Source: Flavobacterium coralii
GTDB taxonomy: Bacteria; Bacteroidota; Bacteroidia; Flavobacteriales; Flavobacteriaceae
DNA length: 64,000 nucleotides
Assembly (NCBI RefSeq): GCF_019891545.1
Contig: NZ_JAHDIU010000003.1
Coordinates: 186,001 to 250,000 of the forward strand
Reading direction: 5' to 3'
Under the pieces are notes generated by a model that saw only the letters and a program-made list of their open reading frames with translations, made no database searches and was not told the DNA's origin. Positions within the stretch are counted from its first letter, which is position 1, and each line of letters opens with the position of its first letter. Shown here in pieces: positions 1 through 9,057 of this stretch. The position numbers and the translations under genes were made by a program.

Positions 1-1737
1 TATAACTTTGCTGAGCACTTTACTGCTGCAATGCAAATGGGTGTTGACTTTAGCAACTTTAAAACACTTGAAATACTTCACCCTGACAGTTTACTAGGGC
101 CATTCCAGGTAGATCAGGATGCAGAATTTGGTGGTATTCAGCAGGAAGCTTCTTCAAGAGACTTCAGGTTTAACTCACTTTTCAGTGTAAACTACCAAAA
201 TACTTTTGCTGAGAAGCACAATGTAAGCATTTCTGCTTATGTAGAGTATAATAAAGCGCATTTAGATGGAATAAACTTTACGCAGCTTGGTTTAGATCCA
301 AGGCTTGTAGGTTCTGGTGCAGCTTTCATTGCAGGTGATACTTTTGAAGATCTTGATGGTAACCCTGCTACTCCTGACACGCAGCCATACATACCAACTG
401 TAGGTTCTACTAAGTTAGAGGAAGGTCTTTTCTCTTATTTTGGTAACGTTGATTATGATTATGACGGAAGATTTGGTTTAACTGCAACTGTAAGGCGCGA
501 TGCATCTTTCAGGTTTATTGACGATAATAGGTGGGGTACTTTCTACTCTGTTGGTGGTCGTTGGAATATCGATACTGAGTCATTTATGGATGGTTCTTCT
601 TTCAATCTTCTTAAGCTAAGGGGTTCATTTGGTACATCTGGTAACCAAAGGATAAGCAATACTCAATATGCTGCACTTAACCTTTACAGGAGCCTTTATG
701 GTGCAGGTGGCGGATACAACGGTTCAGTATCTACTGTACCTACTGTTATTGGTAACCCTGACCTTAGGTGGGAGCAAACTGAGCAGACAAACATAGGTGT
801 TGACTTTGGTGTATGGGAGAACAGGCTGACAGGTACAGTTGACGTGTATAGAAAACTTACAACAGATCTTTTCCAAAGCACACCTGTTTCGCCTGTAAAT
901 GCAACTACTGCTATCAGTACAAACATTGGTGCGATGGAAAACGAAGGTGTTGAGTTAACATTAAAGTATACCCTTTACAACAAAAACGACTGGAGGATTG
1001 AAGTGAATGGTAACACATCTTACAACAAGAACAAGATAAGGGATTTACCTGAAAGCTTTGAAGGTGTTGTAAATGATGGTGGTTCTACTGCACTACTTGA
1101 AGGAGAATCATTCGGTACCTTCTATGTAGTTCGTTATGCAGGTGTTAACCCATCTAACGGTAACCCACTTTTCTATACTGCTGAAGGTGGCTTAACTGAA
1201 ACTTTAAACGATGCTGACAGGGTTTCTACTGGTAAATCATATATACCTGTTTGGCAGGGTGGTTTCGGTACCTTTATAAGCTACAAGCGTTTCGAATTCA
1301 GTACTCAGTGGGCTTATGTGGCTGATATATACAGAAATAACCTTGACTATGCTGAACTTGAAGAGACAAACGTACTTGATGATGGTTCTAACAGGGTTGT
1401 AACAACTGCTAATGCATGGAAAAATCCTGGCGATATTACAAGTGTACCACGTATAGGAAATGCTTTTGGTGCAGTAGATTACATCAACTCTACCGACAGG
1501 TACCTTGAAGATGCTTCATACCTAAGGCTAAGGAATATAATGCTTGGTTATACATTTAGCCCTGAATTATTAAAGGAAACTCCTTTTACAGGTTTAAGGT
1601 TCTTCGTACAGGGTGAAAACCTGCTTACTTTCAGCTCATGGAGAGGTTGGGATGCTGAAGGTGGTTTCAGGAGCACAGACAGGGGTAACTATCCAACTCC
1701 TAAAATTTATACTCTTGGAGCAGTTATTAATTTCTAA
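1..1737 (+). CDS. SusC/RagA-family TonB-linked outer membrane receptor, C-terminal part (5' end outside window)
   Basis: The frame is open from base 1, so this is the last 578 residues of a protein that usually has about 1000. What is present is the beta-barrel half: alternating short amphipathic strands, many Asn/Gly/Tyr loops, a segment resembling the usual LRNIMLGYTF strand near the end, and a terminal Phe (AVINF), as is typical of barrels handled by the BAM machinery. SusC proteins import oligosaccharides or peptides across the outer membrane using TonB energy. The plug and carboxypeptidase-like N-terminal domains must lie upstream of the window. The SusD partner starts 6 bases after the stop, so the two are almost certainly co-transcribed. 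The substrate cannot be read from this fragment. Confidence 0.93.
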   Translation, partial: YNFAEHFTAAMQMGVDFSNFKTLEILHPDSLLGPFQVDQDAEFGGIQQEASSRDFRFNSLFSVNYQNTFAEKHNVSISAYVEYNKAHLDGINFTQLGLDPRLVGSGAAFIAGDTFEDLDGNPATPDTQPYIPTVGSTKLEEGLFSYFGNVDYDYDGRFGLTATVRRDASFRFIDDNRWGTFYSVGGRWNIDTESFMDGSSFNLLKLRGSFGTSGNQRISNTQYAALNLYRSLYGAGGGYNGSVSTVPTVIGNPDLRWEQTEQTNIGVDFGVWENRLTGTVDVYRKLTTDLFQSTPVSPVNATTAISTNIGAMENEGVELTLKYTLYNKNDWRIEVNGNTSYNKNKIRDLPESFEGVVNDGGSTALLEGESFGTFYVVRYAGVNPSNGNPLFYTAEGGLTETLNDADRVSTGKSYIPVWQGGFGTFISYKRFEFSTQWAYVADIYRNNLDYAELEETNVLDDGSNRVVTTANAWKNPGDITSVPRIGNAFGAVDYINSTDRYLEDASYLRLRNIMLGYTFSPELLKETPFTGLRFFVQGENLLTFSSWRGWDAEGGFRSTDRGNYPTPKIYTLGAVINF

Positions 1738-1742
1738 AAAAA

Positions 1743-3197
1743 ATGAAAATGAAAAACATATTTAAATTTAGCTTATTAGCGCTGTTTTTAGGATTTGTTT
1801 CCTGTGATGATGCTATCGATATCAGACAGGAGTCGGAGCTTGATGAGGAAGTTGCTTACCAGACGGTAGATGACCTTCAGACAGGACTTAATGGTGTATA
1901 TGCTGCATACGGGCCTGATTTTGGTGGTAACGGTGCAGGAGATATTATCTTGTTTAATGCATTGTTTACCGATAATATAAAGAGAGGTATTAACAGTAGC
2001 GGACAGGGTAACCAAGAGTATAATTTTATACTTCAGCCGGGTACAGATTTTCCTAATAGGCTGTGGTCTAACCGCTATGCTGTAATTAACTTTTCTAACA
2101 GGTTATTAAGGGCATGGGAAAGAGTAGCGGCTGGCCTTACTGATGAAAATGAAATAGTTCGTGCAAACCATATTAAAGGACAGGCAATTGCTATGAGGGC
2201 TCTTTGCCACTTTGATTTGCTGCAGTACTTCTCACCTAACTATCAGGATGATAATGCACCTGGCGTGATCATAATGGATTTTGTGCCTAATGTTACTGAA
2301 ACTTACCAAAGAAACACAACAGGTGAAGTATTCGAATTTATAAAAGCTGACCTTGATGAAGCAACCGGATTATTAGCTGGGTTCACTAACCCTCCTTACT
2401 ATATCAACGGTGATGTTGTTCAGGCAATAAGGACAAGAGTAGCACTTTGTGAAGGCGACTACGAAACTGCAAGGACGCTGTCTACAGATCTTGCTACCCG
2501 TTTTGCGCCTGTACAACCTGAAGAATATTTTGCTATGTTTATTGATGATGCTACTTCTGATGAAGAAATATTTACATTGGCAAGGGTTCAGGGTGATAAC
2601 GGAGTTGTAAGCCTGTTCTACGCTAATGAGGCAACAATAAGCGGTAGCCCTTTCTTTGAGCTTTCTAACAGTTTATTTAATGCTATTCCTAGCGGTGATA
2701 TCAGGAGGCAGGTTCTTGTAGAGCCAACTTCAGACATAAGTGAAAATATCATACTTATTGGTAAATACAGAGGTAATGCCGCAGACCAGCAAATCAATGA
2801 TATTAAATTGATACGCGGTTCTGAAATGTACCTGATCATGGTGGAGACTATGGCTCGTGCAGGTATGTTAAACGAGGCTGAGCAGGCAATGCTTGCGTTC
2901 CGTCAAACTCGTAATTTGTCAGGTACTGTATTTGCTCCTGACTATCCGACTGTTGATGCTGCTCTTGTTGATGTTTTAGCTGAAAGGCGTATTGAGTTAG
3001 CTTTTGAAGGCCACAGATATCTTGACCTTAAGAGGCTTGGTACTGAGCTTGGTATAGGAATTGATCGTGATGATGCAGACTGCGCATCATTCTCAGCTCC
3101 TTGTAACTTACCTGCAGGTGATTATAGGTTTACACTGCCTATACCACGTAATGAGGTTAGGGCTAATCCTTCAATACAGCAAAATCCCCAGTATTAA
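1743..3197 (+). CDS. RagB/SusD-family nutrient-uptake outer membrane lipoprotein
   Basis: 484 residues. It starts with a type II signal peptide and lipobox (FVSC, Cys21) followed by DD, the usual start of a surface lipoprotein in this phylum. The body shows the SusD pattern: an N-terminal region with YQTVDDLQTGLNGVYAAY, helical TPR-like segments, and a C-terminal block containing ERRIELAFEGHRYLDLKR, the most conserved SusD signature. It caps the SusC barrel and binds substrate at the cell surface. It follows the SusC gene directly, and two further surface lipoproteins follow it, giving a SusC-D-(E/F-position) operon. An ATG six bases downstream could also be the start. Confidence 0.95.
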   Translation: MKMKNIFKFSLLALFLGFVSCDDAIDIRQESELDEEVAYQTVDDLQTGLNGVYAAYGPDFGGNGAGDIILFNALFTDNIKRGINSSGQGNQEYNFILQPGTDFPNRLWSNRYAVINFSNRLLRAWERVAAGLTDENEIVRANHIKGQAIAMRALCHFDLLQYFSPNYQDDNAPGVIIMDFVPNVTETYQRNTTGEVFEFIKADLDEATGLLAGFTNPPYYINGDVVQAIRTRVALCEGDYETARTLSTDLATRFAPVQPEEYFAMFIDDATSDEEIFTLARVQGDNGVVSLFYANEATISGSPFFELSNSLFNAIPSGDIRRQVLVEPTSDISENIILIGKYRGNAADQQINDIKLIRGSEMYLIMVETMARAGMLNEAEQAMLAFRQTRNLSGTVFAPDYPTVDAALVDVLAERRIELAFEGHRYLDLKRLGTELGIGIDRDDADCASFSAPCNLPAGDYRFTLPIPRNEVRANPSIQQNPQY

Positions 3198-3214
3198 AAT
3201 AAAAAAAATTGATT

Positions 3215-4075
3215 ATGAAATTAATTGTTAAATTATTATTTATTGCTTTAGTTTTTGCATCATGCGAAGACGTTGAGCCCATTGTATACAATGGTAATAT
3301 AGAGCAAAACCAGACTTTTTTAAGTTTTTCTAGATCATCTTACTTATTGCCTGTTGTACAAAATACTACAGGTGAAGTAGTAGTTACTTTAAATTCTAGT
3401 ACTGTTGCTGATTATGACAGGACTTATAACCTTGAAGTTACGCTTCCAGATAACCAGTCTGCTGCTAATCCTGAGACGTTTGAAGTACCAAGTACTATCA
3501 CAATTCCTGCAGGAGAGTATCAGGGTTTTATAACTATTACAGGTGTAGATAACAATCTTGTTGATGAAAACAGGAAATCATTTACTATTACAATCACTAA
3601 TGTTGACGAAAATACTGAAATTGCCGACAGCAACTCTGCAGTAATCAACATATATGAGGTATGCCCATTACAGGATGATTTCCTTGGCCAATACCAAGTG
3701 CAGGTAATCCAGCCATGGTTAGCGCCAACGCTTCCGGCTTTCTCTGCCGGTGTAGTTACTCTGACTCAGGGTGATACTCCTTTTGAAAGGGTATTTACAG
3801 CTAACGTATATCCTGGATATTGTGGTGCTACACAGTTAACAATTGCATTTGCTTGTAACTTTGTAAACCTGTCAGAAGAAGTTGAAACTTGTCTTCGTTG
3901 TACAAGCGACCCTGCTGATTTACTTATAACTTTTGCTCCGGTTGATTTAGATATGAGATCTCCTTATAACACTAATGATGATTCTTATTTCGAATTAACA
4001 TTTAACGAAAACTCTGTGGGTAACTGTGGTGATGGTGATCAGTTTACTGTTGTAACATTTACTAAGGTTGAGTAG
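3215..4075 (+). CDS. SusE/F-position lipoprotein with Calx-beta/DUF1735-like N-terminal domain
   Basis: I place the start at the ATG at 3215 rather than an upstream in-frame TTG at 3209, because it follows an A-rich leader directly and gives a clean signal peptide with lipobox FASC (Cys17). The product has 286 residues. The region around residues 30-150 (LSFSRSSYLLP, then VVVTLNSS and a VDENRKSFTITITN segment) looks like an immunoglobulin-like Calx-beta or DUF1735 fold. The C-terminal part contains six Cys, which may form disulfides. It lies 17 bases after SusD, so it is probably the surface binding lipoprotein of this uptake system. The ligand is unknown. Confidence 0.8.
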   Translation: MKLIVKLLFIALVFASCEDVEPIVYNGNIEQNQTFLSFSRSSYLLPVVQNTTGEVVVTLNSSTVADYDRTYNLEVTLPDNQSAANPETFEVPSTITIPAGEYQGFITITGVDNNLVDENRKSFTITITNVDENTEIADSNSAVINIYEVCPLQDDFLGQYQVQVIQPWLAPTLPAFSAGVVTLTQGDTPFERVFTANVYPGYCGATQLTIAFACNFVNLSEEVETCLRCTSDPADLLITFAPVDLDMRSPYNTNDDSYFELTFNENSVGNCGDGDQFTVVTFTKVE

Positions 4076-4098
4076 TAATTAAAAACTTAAAATCAATT

Positions 4099-4953
4099 AT
4101 GAAAAAAATATTTTATAGCATTTTAACAATAGTTACCGCTCTGTCAATAGCTAGCTGTGATTACAACAATCCTAACGAAGATAAATTCGGCTTGGATTCA
4201 GAAAGTGGTTGGTTAGAATTTGAGGTAGCTAACACATATGTAATTTCCGGTCTTCAAACTGAATTTACTGTGCCGGTTAAGCTTATGGCGCCAACTAACA
4301 AGTCTGGTTTAAGTTTTAACTATACTATTACTGATGTTGAAGGTACTCTGGAAGGAGTTATCGGATATACAGGTACCGGCAGTGTTCCAAAAAACAGTGT
4401 TGACGGTAGTATTGTGTTTACTTTACCGGAAGCTGAACTTACTTCTTGTGTTAGTTTTACTATTACTTTAACTTCTACCAGCCGAAGCAATGTACAGATT
4501 GGCCTTGAAGATAACAGTAAGCCAATAACGCATACAGTAACTGTAGGAAGAGGCCGTAACTTTTTACTAGGAAATTATAATACAATAGAAGACGGAACAT
4601 TTACATATACTACAGTTGTTTCTGCCGGTGAAGCACCAAATGAAATAATTGTTAATAATATATATGATGCAAATCCTGATTCTGAAACACAACTTTTCCT
4701 TCAGGCTGTTTCAAGAAGCGCTAACGGAATGGTTTCTTATCCTAATTTCTTAGGTAACTACCTGTTTACAAATAGTAATGTCGGAGATCTTTATGTAAGT
4801 AATGATTACTCTACTTTCTTTGATGAAGAGGCTCCTGCAAGTACTATTGATGCATGTTCAGGTGTTTTCGATCTTAATTTCTTCCTGGTATATGGAGACC
4901 CGGGAGCATATGAAACAACAAACACAATCAATGTTGTAATGACAAAACAATAA
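4099..4953 (+). CDS. surface lipoprotein, last gene of the SusCD operon
   Basis: 284 residues with signal peptide and lipobox IASC (Cys20). The sequence is rich in Thr/Ser/Asn with short beta strands, suggesting one or two beta-sandwich domains. I recognise no specific family motif. Its position (23 bases after the previous lipoprotein, with the operon terminator right behind it) supports a role as an accessory binding protein like SusE/SusF. That function is inferred from context only. Confidence 0.75.
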   Translation: MKKIFYSILTIVTALSIASCDYNNPNEDKFGLDSESGWLEFEVANTYVISGLQTEFTVPVKLMAPTNKSGLSFNYTITDVEGTLEGVIGYTGTGSVPKNSVDGSIVFTLPEAELTSCVSFTITLTSTSRSNVQIGLEDNSKPITHTVTVGRGRNFLLGNYNTIEDGTFTYTTVVSAGEAPNEIIVNNIYDANPDSETQLFLQAVSRSANGMVSYPNFLGNYLFTNSNVGDLYVSNDYSTFFDEEAPASTIDACSGVFDLNFFLVYGDPGAYETTNTINVVMTKQ

Positions 4954-4975
4954 TTCCTAATTATTGTATTTATAT

Positions 4976-5004
4976 AAAACCCGCTTTATAAGCGGGTTTT
5001 TTTA
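4976..5004 (+). terminator. intrinsic terminator of the SusCD operon
   Basis: Perfect 9-bp stem AACCCGCTT / AAGCGGGTT (4978-4986 with 4990-4998), 3-base loop, then a run of T. It separates the uptake operon from the porin gene. Confidence 0.9.
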
Positions 5005-5025
5005 TGAATAGTAGTTTTTAAAATT

Positions 5026-5033
5026 TATATTTG
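5026..5033 (+). promoter_or_regulatory. -7 promoter element for the porin gene
   Basis: TATATTTG matches the Bacteroidota sigma-A -7 consensus TAnnTTTG. It lies 22 bases before the chosen ATG at 5056, which argues against the in-frame TTG at 5047 as start. No good -33 TTTG is visible. Confidence 0.65.
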
Positions 5034-5055
5034 CTACCGCACATTATTGCAGGAT

Positions 5056-7026
5056 ATGTTTAGGAAACTCATACTTCTTTTTATTTTTTTTCTGATATCT
5101 GCCGGGGCAGATGCACAGGTATTGCGAAGTAAAGCAGATAGCCGCAGTGCTATCGACACAACCGGTACGTCAAGGAGGGCTTTTAATGCTTCACCTGCAG
5201 CAAAAACCGCATCTGATTCTATTGCTACAATTGATATGTATAAGATTGTAACTTTAGATCGTGATACTACCTATGTAGATACATCGCTTACCATTAAAGC
5301 AGAATATAAAGCTAATTATTTACGTAAAGATAATTTTGGCTTATTGCCGTTCAATAACATAGGTCATACCTATAATATCCTTGATTACAGCCAGGTAGAG
5401 TATGACCCTTTCCCGCAGTTCGGTTTCAGGGCGAAGCAATTTGCTTATATGGAAGTTGATGATATCAGGTACTATAATGTAGCAACACCATTTACGGATC
5501 TTTTTTACCGTTCTGTATTGCAGCAGGGTCAAATAATGGATGCCTTTATTACTGCGAATACATCACCCAACCTTAACTTTGCGGTGGGGTATAAAGGAAT
5601 ACGCTCTATCGGTAAGTATATAAACTCTATCGTTAGTAATGGTAACTTCAGGTTTATTACAAGTTATAATACTACCGACAGGCGTTATATACTGAAACTT
5701 CACATCACTGCTCAGGACTTTTCGAGTCAGGAAAATGGCGGGATAGTAAACCTTGAAAATTTTGAAAGTGGCGAAGAGCCCTACACGCAAAGGGAACGAC
5801 TTGAAGTATATTTTAATGATGCAACATCCTTACTAAAAGGCAACCGTTATTTTGTAGATCATACATTCAGGCTGAGTAAAGATAATCCCAATAGTATAGT
5901 ACTGCGCCACAGGTTTAATTACGAAAATAAATTCTTTAATTATACTCAAGCCACCGTTAGTGACAGGTTTGGTGATGCCTTTACCAACAGGGTATACGAC
6001 AAAACCCGTTATAACCGTATGTATAATATGGTTGGTGCTGCTTACTCTAATCAGAATATTGGTGATTTAGAATTTTACCTTGAAGATTTTAATTATAACT
6101 ATTATTATAACAGAATTGTTTTAGCTGAAGATGGAACTATAGCGATACCAAACTCTATTAGCGACCGCATAAATACCTATGGTGCCCGCTACAGCTATCA
6201 GAAAGGAAAGTGGAAAGGAAGTCTTTTAGTGTCGAATTCTATAACCGACCAGTCGCTTGCCAATATAGAGGGTGCTGTAAGATATAAACTTGACGAAGAT
6301 AATAGCATCAGGTTGCGCTACCAGAAAATGAATAAGCTGCCTAACCTCAATTTCAGGTTGTATCAAAGTGATTATGCCAATTACAACTGGAGCAACAACT
6401 ATAAGAATGAGAAGATAAACAGCTTTGAAGCCGAAGCTGTAACAAAATGGGTTTCTGCATCAGCACAATATACTATACTTAACGACCATCTTTATTTTAG
6501 AAATACCAATACACTTGTTAATGAGCAGGGTTTAGATTCGCTGCTACTCATCAAACCTGATCAATATAGCAATACTATAAATTACTTTTCGGTAAAGCTG
6601 AATAAAGAGTTCCGTTTCTGGAAACTGGCGCTCGATAACACGGTACTGTACCAGCAGGTAGCGCAGGATAACAACATCCTTAATGTTCCGGATTTTGTAA
6701 CCCGTAATACATTATATTTTTCAGACGCTTTCTTTAAAAAGGCCCTTTACATTCAAACGGGTGTAACCTTCCAGTACTTTACCGAATATTATGGTAATGA
6801 CTATAATCCGCTTATTGGTGAGTTTTATGTGCAGGAGCGTAAAAAAATAGGTGGTTATCCTTTGTTTGATTTCTTCATAAATGCAAAAATCCGGCAGTTC
6901 AGGTTATTCCTGAAAGCGGAACACTTTAATTCCGGTTTTAGCAATCCGAATTTCTACAGTGCACCTAATTACCCATACCGCGATTTTACAATCAGGTTTG
7001 GTGTAATATGGGACTTCTTTACCTAA
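5056..7026 (+). CDS. putative porin (Porin_10 type outer membrane beta-barrel)
   Basis: 656 residues from the ATG at 5056, with a Sec signal peptide ending near ADAQ. The N-terminal mature part contains IDMYKIVTLDRDTTYVDTS followed by YLRKDNFGLLPFNNIG, which I recognise as the hallmark of the Bacteroidota putative porin family (Porin_10, from memory). The rest is a long series of beta strands ending with FTIRFGVIWDFF, a typical barrel end. It probably sits in the outer membrane as a channel. No substrate is indicated by its neighbours. It is a single gene between a terminator and the next promoter. Confidence 0.85.
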   Translation: MFRKLILLFIFFLISAGADAQVLRSKADSRSAIDTTGTSRRAFNASPAAKTASDSIATIDMYKIVTLDRDTTYVDTSLTIKAEYKANYLRKDNFGLLPFNNIGHTYNILDYSQVEYDPFPQFGFRAKQFAYMEVDDIRYYNVATPFTDLFYRSVLQQGQIMDAFITANTSPNLNFAVGYKGIRSIGKYINSIVSNGNFRFITSYNTTDRRYILKLHITAQDFSSQENGGIVNLENFESGEEPYTQRERLEVYFNDATSLLKGNRYFVDHTFRLSKDNPNSIVLRHRFNYENKFFNYTQATVSDRFGDAFTNRVYDKTRYNRMYNMVGAAYSNQNIGDLEFYLEDFNYNYYYNRIVLAEDGTIAIPNSISDRINTYGARYSYQKGKWKGSLLVSNSITDQSLANIEGAVRYKLDEDNSIRLRYQKMNKLPNLNFRLYQSDYANYNWSNNYKNEKINSFEAEAVTKWVSASAQYTILNDHLYFRNTNTLVNEQGLDSLLLIKPDQYSNTINYFSVKLNKEFRFWKLALDNTVLYQQVAQDNNILNVPDFVTRNTLYFSDAFFKKALYIQTGVTFQYFTEYYGNDYNPLIGEFYVQERKKIGGYPLFDFFINAKIRQFRLFLKAEHFNSGFSNPNFYSAPNYPYRDFTIRFGVIWDFFT

Positions 7027-7062
7027 AAGCATAATTAACTATTATATCTGAAGGATTCGCAA

Positions 7063-7070
7063 TATCTTTG
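7063..7070 (+). promoter_or_regulatory. -7 promoter element for the PLP enzyme gene
   Basis: TATCTTTG, a full match to TAnnTTTG, 33 bases before the ATG at 7104. Confidence 0.6.
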
Positions 7071-7103
7071 CCCTGAAATTATAATTCAGATAAAACTGCT
7101 GTA

Positions 7104-8465
7104 ATGAAATACGCAAAAAATATACTTGAAACCATTGGTAACACCCCCTTGGTAAAACTCAACAAAATCACGAAAGAGATAGATGCTTTGGTGCTGGCTA
7201 AGGTGGAAACCTTTAACCCCGGCAACTCTGTAAAAGACCGTATGGCGGTGAAAATGATAGAGGATGCCGAGGCTGATGGCAGGCTAAAACCGGGAGGCAC
7301 TATTATAGAGGGTACGTCGGGTAATACAGGTATGGGCCTTGCCCTTGCGGCAATCGTAAAAGGCTATAAGCTGATTTGCGTTATATCAGATAAGCAGTCT
7401 AAAGAAAAAATGGATATACTGAGGGCTGTTGGCGCCAAGGTAGTGGTTTGCCCTACCGATGTTGAGCCGACCGACCCACGTTCATATTACTCTGTATCAA
7501 AACGCCTGGCTACCGAAACGCCAAATGCGTGGTATGTAAACCAGTACGATAACCCGTCTAACGCGGTTGCACATTACGAGCAGACAGGCCCTGAAATCTG
7601 GGAACAGACAGAAGGTAAAATTACCCATTTTGTAGTTGGCGTGGGTACGGGCGGTACTATATCAGGCGTGGCAAAATACCTGAAAGAACGCAATCCTAAC
7701 GTTAAAATATGGGGTATAGATACCTATGGTTCGGTATTTAAAAAATATCATGAAACAGGTGTCTTTGACGAGAACGAAATTTATTCATATATAACAGAAG
7801 GCATTGGTGAAGACATACTTCCTAAAAATGTTGACTTCTCATTAATCGACGGCTTTACCAAAGTTACCGATAAAGATGCTGCGGTATATACGCGCAAGCT
7901 GGCTCTTGAAGAGGGTATTTTTGTGGGTAACTCAGCCGGGGCGGCAATAAAAGGTGTATTACAGCTCAAAGAGCATTTTAAGCCCGAAGATGTTGTTGTA
8001 GTGCTTTTCCACGACAGCGGCAGCAGGTATGTTGGTAAAATGTTTAATGATGACTGGATGCGCGAGCGCGGCTTTTTAGAAGAAGAAATAACCAAGGCAG
8101 AAGACCTTATTAAAGAACATATTGATAAACCGCTTGTAGTGGTACGTACTGAGGAGCTGGTATCGCATGCTATAGAGCGTCTTCGCAAGTATAAAATATC
8201 GCAGATACCCGTAATAGACACAACAGGCTTTGTAGGCTCTGTTGATGAAACAGACCTTTTCCGCAGCTATGTGGAAGATAAGGATATTTCAGAAAAGCCG
8301 ATTAAAGATGTAATGGGTAAGCCTTACCCGGTTGTGCAGGCCAATACCCCCGTAGAGGAAGTGTCTAAACTTATCAATAAAGACAACCAGGCAGTGCTGG
8401 TTGATCTGGGAGATGGAAGGCACCACATAATAACAAAGCACGATATAATAAGCGCCATAAAATAA
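7104..8465 (+). CDS. PLP-dependent cystathionine beta-synthase / cysteine synthase with C-terminal CBS pair
   Basis: 453 residues. The N-terminal 320 residues are a fold-type II PLP enzyme: ETIGNTPLVKL, the Schiff-base lysine in NPGNSVKDR (Lys44), the substrate loop EGTSGNTG (69-76) and the phosphate cup GVGTGGTISG. The C-terminal 120 residues form two CBS modules (VSHAIERLRKYKISQIPVID and the TPVEEVSKLI part), which in cystathionine beta-synthases carry allosteric regulation. The reaction is beta-replacement on serine or O-acetylserine with homocysteine or sulfide. Cystathionine synthesis is favoured because of the CBS pair, but the sequence alone cannot decide. There is no heme-binding N-terminal extension. 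It is a single-gene unit with its own promoter and terminator. Confidence 0.9.
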   Translation: MKYAKNILETIGNTPLVKLNKITKEIDALVLAKVETFNPGNSVKDRMAVKMIEDAEADGRLKPGGTIIEGTSGNTGMGLALAAIVKGYKLICVISDKQSKEKMDILRAVGAKVVVCPTDVEPTDPRSYYSVSKRLATETPNAWYVNQYDNPSNAVAHYEQTGPEIWEQTEGKITHFVVGVGTGGTISGVAKYLKERNPNVKIWGIDTYGSVFKKYHETGVFDENEIYSYITEGIGEDILPKNVDFSLIDGFTKVTDKDAAVYTRKLALEEGIFVGNSAGAAIKGVLQLKEHFKPEDVVVVLFHDSGSRYVGKMFNDDWMRERGFLEEEITKAEDLIKEHIDKPLVVVRTEELVSHAIERLRKYKISQIPVIDTTGFVGSVDETDLFRSYVEDKDISEKPIKDVMGKPYPVVQANTPVEEVSKLINKDNQAVLVDLGDGRHHIITKHDIISAIK

Positions 8466-8468
8466 CAC

Positions 8469-8495
8469 TAACCCCTGCCACGGCAGGGGTTTTTA
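8469..8495 (+). terminator. intrinsic terminator after the PLP enzyme gene
   Basis: ACCCCTGC / GCAGGGGT stem (8471-8478 with 8483-8490), short loop, followed by TTTTT. Confidence 0.88.
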
Positions 8496-8497
8496 TT

Positions 8498-8505
8498 TAT
8501 ATTTG
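8498..8505 (+). promoter_or_regulatory. -7 promoter element for the exonuclease operon
   Basis: TATATTTG directly after the T-run of the preceding terminator and 16 bases before the ATG at 8522, giving a very short leader. Confidence 0.65.
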
Positions 8506-8521
8506 TTTTTTCGCTCAGGAT

Positions 8522-9034
8522 ATGGACTTTACCGCAATAGATTTTGAAACCGCTACAGGCCACCCGCACAGTGCCTGTGCTGTTGGTATCGTTACGGTAC
8601 AGCAGGGTATCATTACCGACGAATATTACACACTGATACAGCCACCCGATAACGAATACTGGTACCGCAATGTAATGGTACACGGTATCCGCCCTGCTGA
8701 AACCTTAAATGCTCCATTATTTGACGATTTATATCCCGAAATTCACAAAAGGCTACACGGGCGTACTATAGTGGCACACAATGAAGTTTTTGACCGTAAT
8801 GTGCTTAAAAAAACCATGCGCTGGTATGGGCTGTATTATGATGAACTTGAAATAGCCGACAGATGGGAGTGTACATGCCGAATCTACAGGGCGAAGGGTT
8901 ACAAACCAGCCAATCTGAAAGCTTGTAGTGAGCGTAACGGCATAGAACTAAACCACCATGAGGCATTGTCTGATGCGCGGGCTTGTGCAAAATTGTATAT
9001 ATTGCACCAGCGCCAGGTAAAGCTTGTGTTGTAG
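8522..9034 (+). CDS. 3'-5' exonuclease, DnaQ-like (DEDDh)
   Basis: 170 residues, a single exonuclease domain. All five catalytic positions are visible: Asp7 and Glu9 in AIDFET, Asp91 in HNEVFDRNVL, and His146 with Asp151 in HHEALSDARACA. The family removes nucleotides from DNA or RNA 3' ends with two metal ions. A standalone DEDDh protein of this size may act in proofreading, DNA repair or RNA turnover, and nothing nearby decides which. Its stop lies 23 bases before the next gene, so it is probably co-transcribed with DUF2851. Confidence 0.9.
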   Translation: MDFTAIDFETATGHPHSACAVGIVTVQQGIITDEYYTLIQPPDNEYWYRNVMVHGIRPAETLNAPLFDDLYPEIHKRLHGRTIVAHNEVFDRNVLKKTMRWYGLYYDELEIADRWECTCRIYRAKGYKPANLKACSERNGIELNHHEALSDARACAKLYILHQRQVKLVL

Positions 9035-9057
9035 TAAAATGCATACCAACTAAAATG

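Noticed and set aside
3209-3214. TTG as start of the SusE/F-position lipoprotein (and similar TTG starts at 5047, 10352, 20610)
   Set aside because: An ATG follows within a few codons with a better leader or signal peptide. For 10352 the TTG is part of the promoter.
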